From: Actinomycetota bacterium
Lineage (GTDB): Bacteria; Actinomycetota; Actinomycetes; S36-B12; UBA10799
Direction: 5' to 3'
Assembly: GCA_030837445.1 (NCBI GenBank)
Contig: JAUPKM010000619.1
Coordinates: 1 to 6,448, forward strand
DNA: 6,448 bases
Part shown: positions 5,921 to 6,448 of the stretch, piece after piece
Layout of the letters: each line of letters starts with the position of its first letter
Numbering within the stretch: the first letter of the stretch is position 1
Translations under genes and position numbers: made by a program
Notes under the pieces: generated by a model
Seen by the model: only the letters and a program-made list of their open reading frames with translations
Database searches by the model: none
Told to the model about the DNA's origin: nothing

Positions 5921-6373
5921 GTGACCCTCTATGCGGCCTATGGCTCCAATCTGGACCCGGCACAGATGGCACTCCGCGCGCCCTCATCACCGGCGCGCGG
6001 AGCTGGCTGGTTGACCGGGTGGCGGCTCACCTTCGGCGGTGAGGACCTCGGCTGGGAGGGTGCGCTGGCAACGATCGTCGAAGACCCCGGACAGCAAGTG
6101 TTCGTGATGCTCTACGACGTGCCCGAGTTCGACGAGGCGGCGCTTGACACCTGGGAGGGTTCGGACCTTGGGGTCTACGGCAAGATCAGGGTGCGGGTCG
6201 ACACCCTGGAGGGCGAGAAGTTGGCCTGGATCTATGTGCTCGACGGCTACGAGGGCGGGTTGCCATCGGCCCGCTACCTGGGCATCATGGCCGACGCGGC
6301 CGAAGCGGCAGGCGCGCCGGCGGACTACGTCCGAGACCTGCGATCACGCCCCTGCCGCTCAGTCGGCTTCTGA
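5921..6373 (+). CDS. Gamma-glutamylcyclotransferase-like (GGCT/AIG2 fold) protein
   Basis: This 150-residue protein belongs to the gamma-glutamylcyclotransferase-like family, whose best-known members turn gamma-glutamyl compounds into 5-oxoproline and a free amino acid or peptide. The substrate-binding loop is YAAYGSNLDP at 4-13 (YGSN 7-10), directly at the N-terminus. E79 in TWEG is the expected catalytic glutamate, followed by Y86 and a beta strand; residues 114-140 hold the usual C-terminal LPSARYL...YVRDL helix region. The GTG start at 5921 is forced: an in-frame TAG lies at 5909 and the YGSN strand begins at residue 4. The divergent pairing with lpdA matches Rv3303c/Rv3304 in M. tuberculosis, so it is probably the Rv3304 orthologue. 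Actinomycetes mostly use mycothiol and lack glutathione, so the true substrate is unknown. Confidence 0.87.
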   Translation: MTLYAAYGSNLDPAQMALRAPSSPARGAGWLTGWRLTFGGEDLGWEGALATIVEDPGQQVFVMLYDVPEFDEAALDTWEGSDLGVYGKIRVRVDTLEGEKLAWIYVLDGYEGGLPSARYLGIMADAAEAAGAPADYVRDLRSRPCRSVGF

Positions 6374-6448
6374 CGGGCGAGCGCACACCCGTGCAGCAGC
6401 GACCAGTGCCGGACCGACCCAGTGCGCAACCACCTGCAGCCCGGCGGC

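Noticed and set aside
5820..5990. 57-residue N-terminal extension of lpdA
   Set aside because: It would overlap the divergent cyclotransferase gene and precede the FAD-binding strand with unrelated Arg/Ser-rich sequence.
6359..6448. Possible 3' end of a minus-strand gene running in from the right edge
   Set aside because: A 29-codon open frame ends with TGA overlapping the cyclotransferase stop by 15 bases, and M. tuberculosis has a minus-strand amidohydrolase (amiA1) at this place. The translation does not resemble a family I know, and its third-position GC is lower than in the neighbouring genes, so 6374-6448 is left unassigned.

Overview
The window is ordinary chromosomal DNA from a GC-rich actinomycete (Actinomycetota). 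The lineage call rests on three things: the tripartite acyl-CoA carboxylase layout with a small epsilon subunit, which is a hallmark of this phylum; an LpdA-type quinone reductase closely resembling Mycobacterium tuberculosis Rv3303c; and TAnnnT elements placed 6-7 bases before GTG starts, which is typical of actinobacterial leaderless genes. The sequence does not allow a genus to be named.

Layout. Positions 36-4333 hold four tightly packed plus-strand genes: accD (carboxyltransferase beta subunit, AccD5/PccB type), accE (epsilon subunit, 81 aa, overlapping accD by 4 bases), maf (nucleotide pyrophosphatase) and accA (biotin carboxylase plus biotin carrier alpha subunit). Together accD, accE and accA supply all parts of a propionyl/acetyl-CoA carboxylase that makes methylmalonyl-CoA or malonyl-CoA. 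maf is a housekeeping passenger found at the same place in relatives. accA appears to have its own promoter, whose -10 hexamer overlaps the maf stop codon.

Positions 4334-4430 separate two converging genes and hold a 16-base perfect palindrome and a 19-pair hairpin with one mismatch. The two share a strand segment and so exclude each other; this is most likely a two-way terminator. Positions 4431-5819 (minus strand) encode the LpdA-like flavoprotein. A 101-base divergent spacer (5820-5920) separates it from a gamma-glutamylcyclotransferase-like gene at 5921-6373 (plus strand), which looks leaderless. The last 75 bases contain no gene that can be called.

I found no mobile element, CRISPR array, RNA gene or clearly new system. 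The points most worth checking are the competing hairpins, the two well-supported leaderless starts, and the loss of the disulfide and His-Glu catalytic residues in LpdA.
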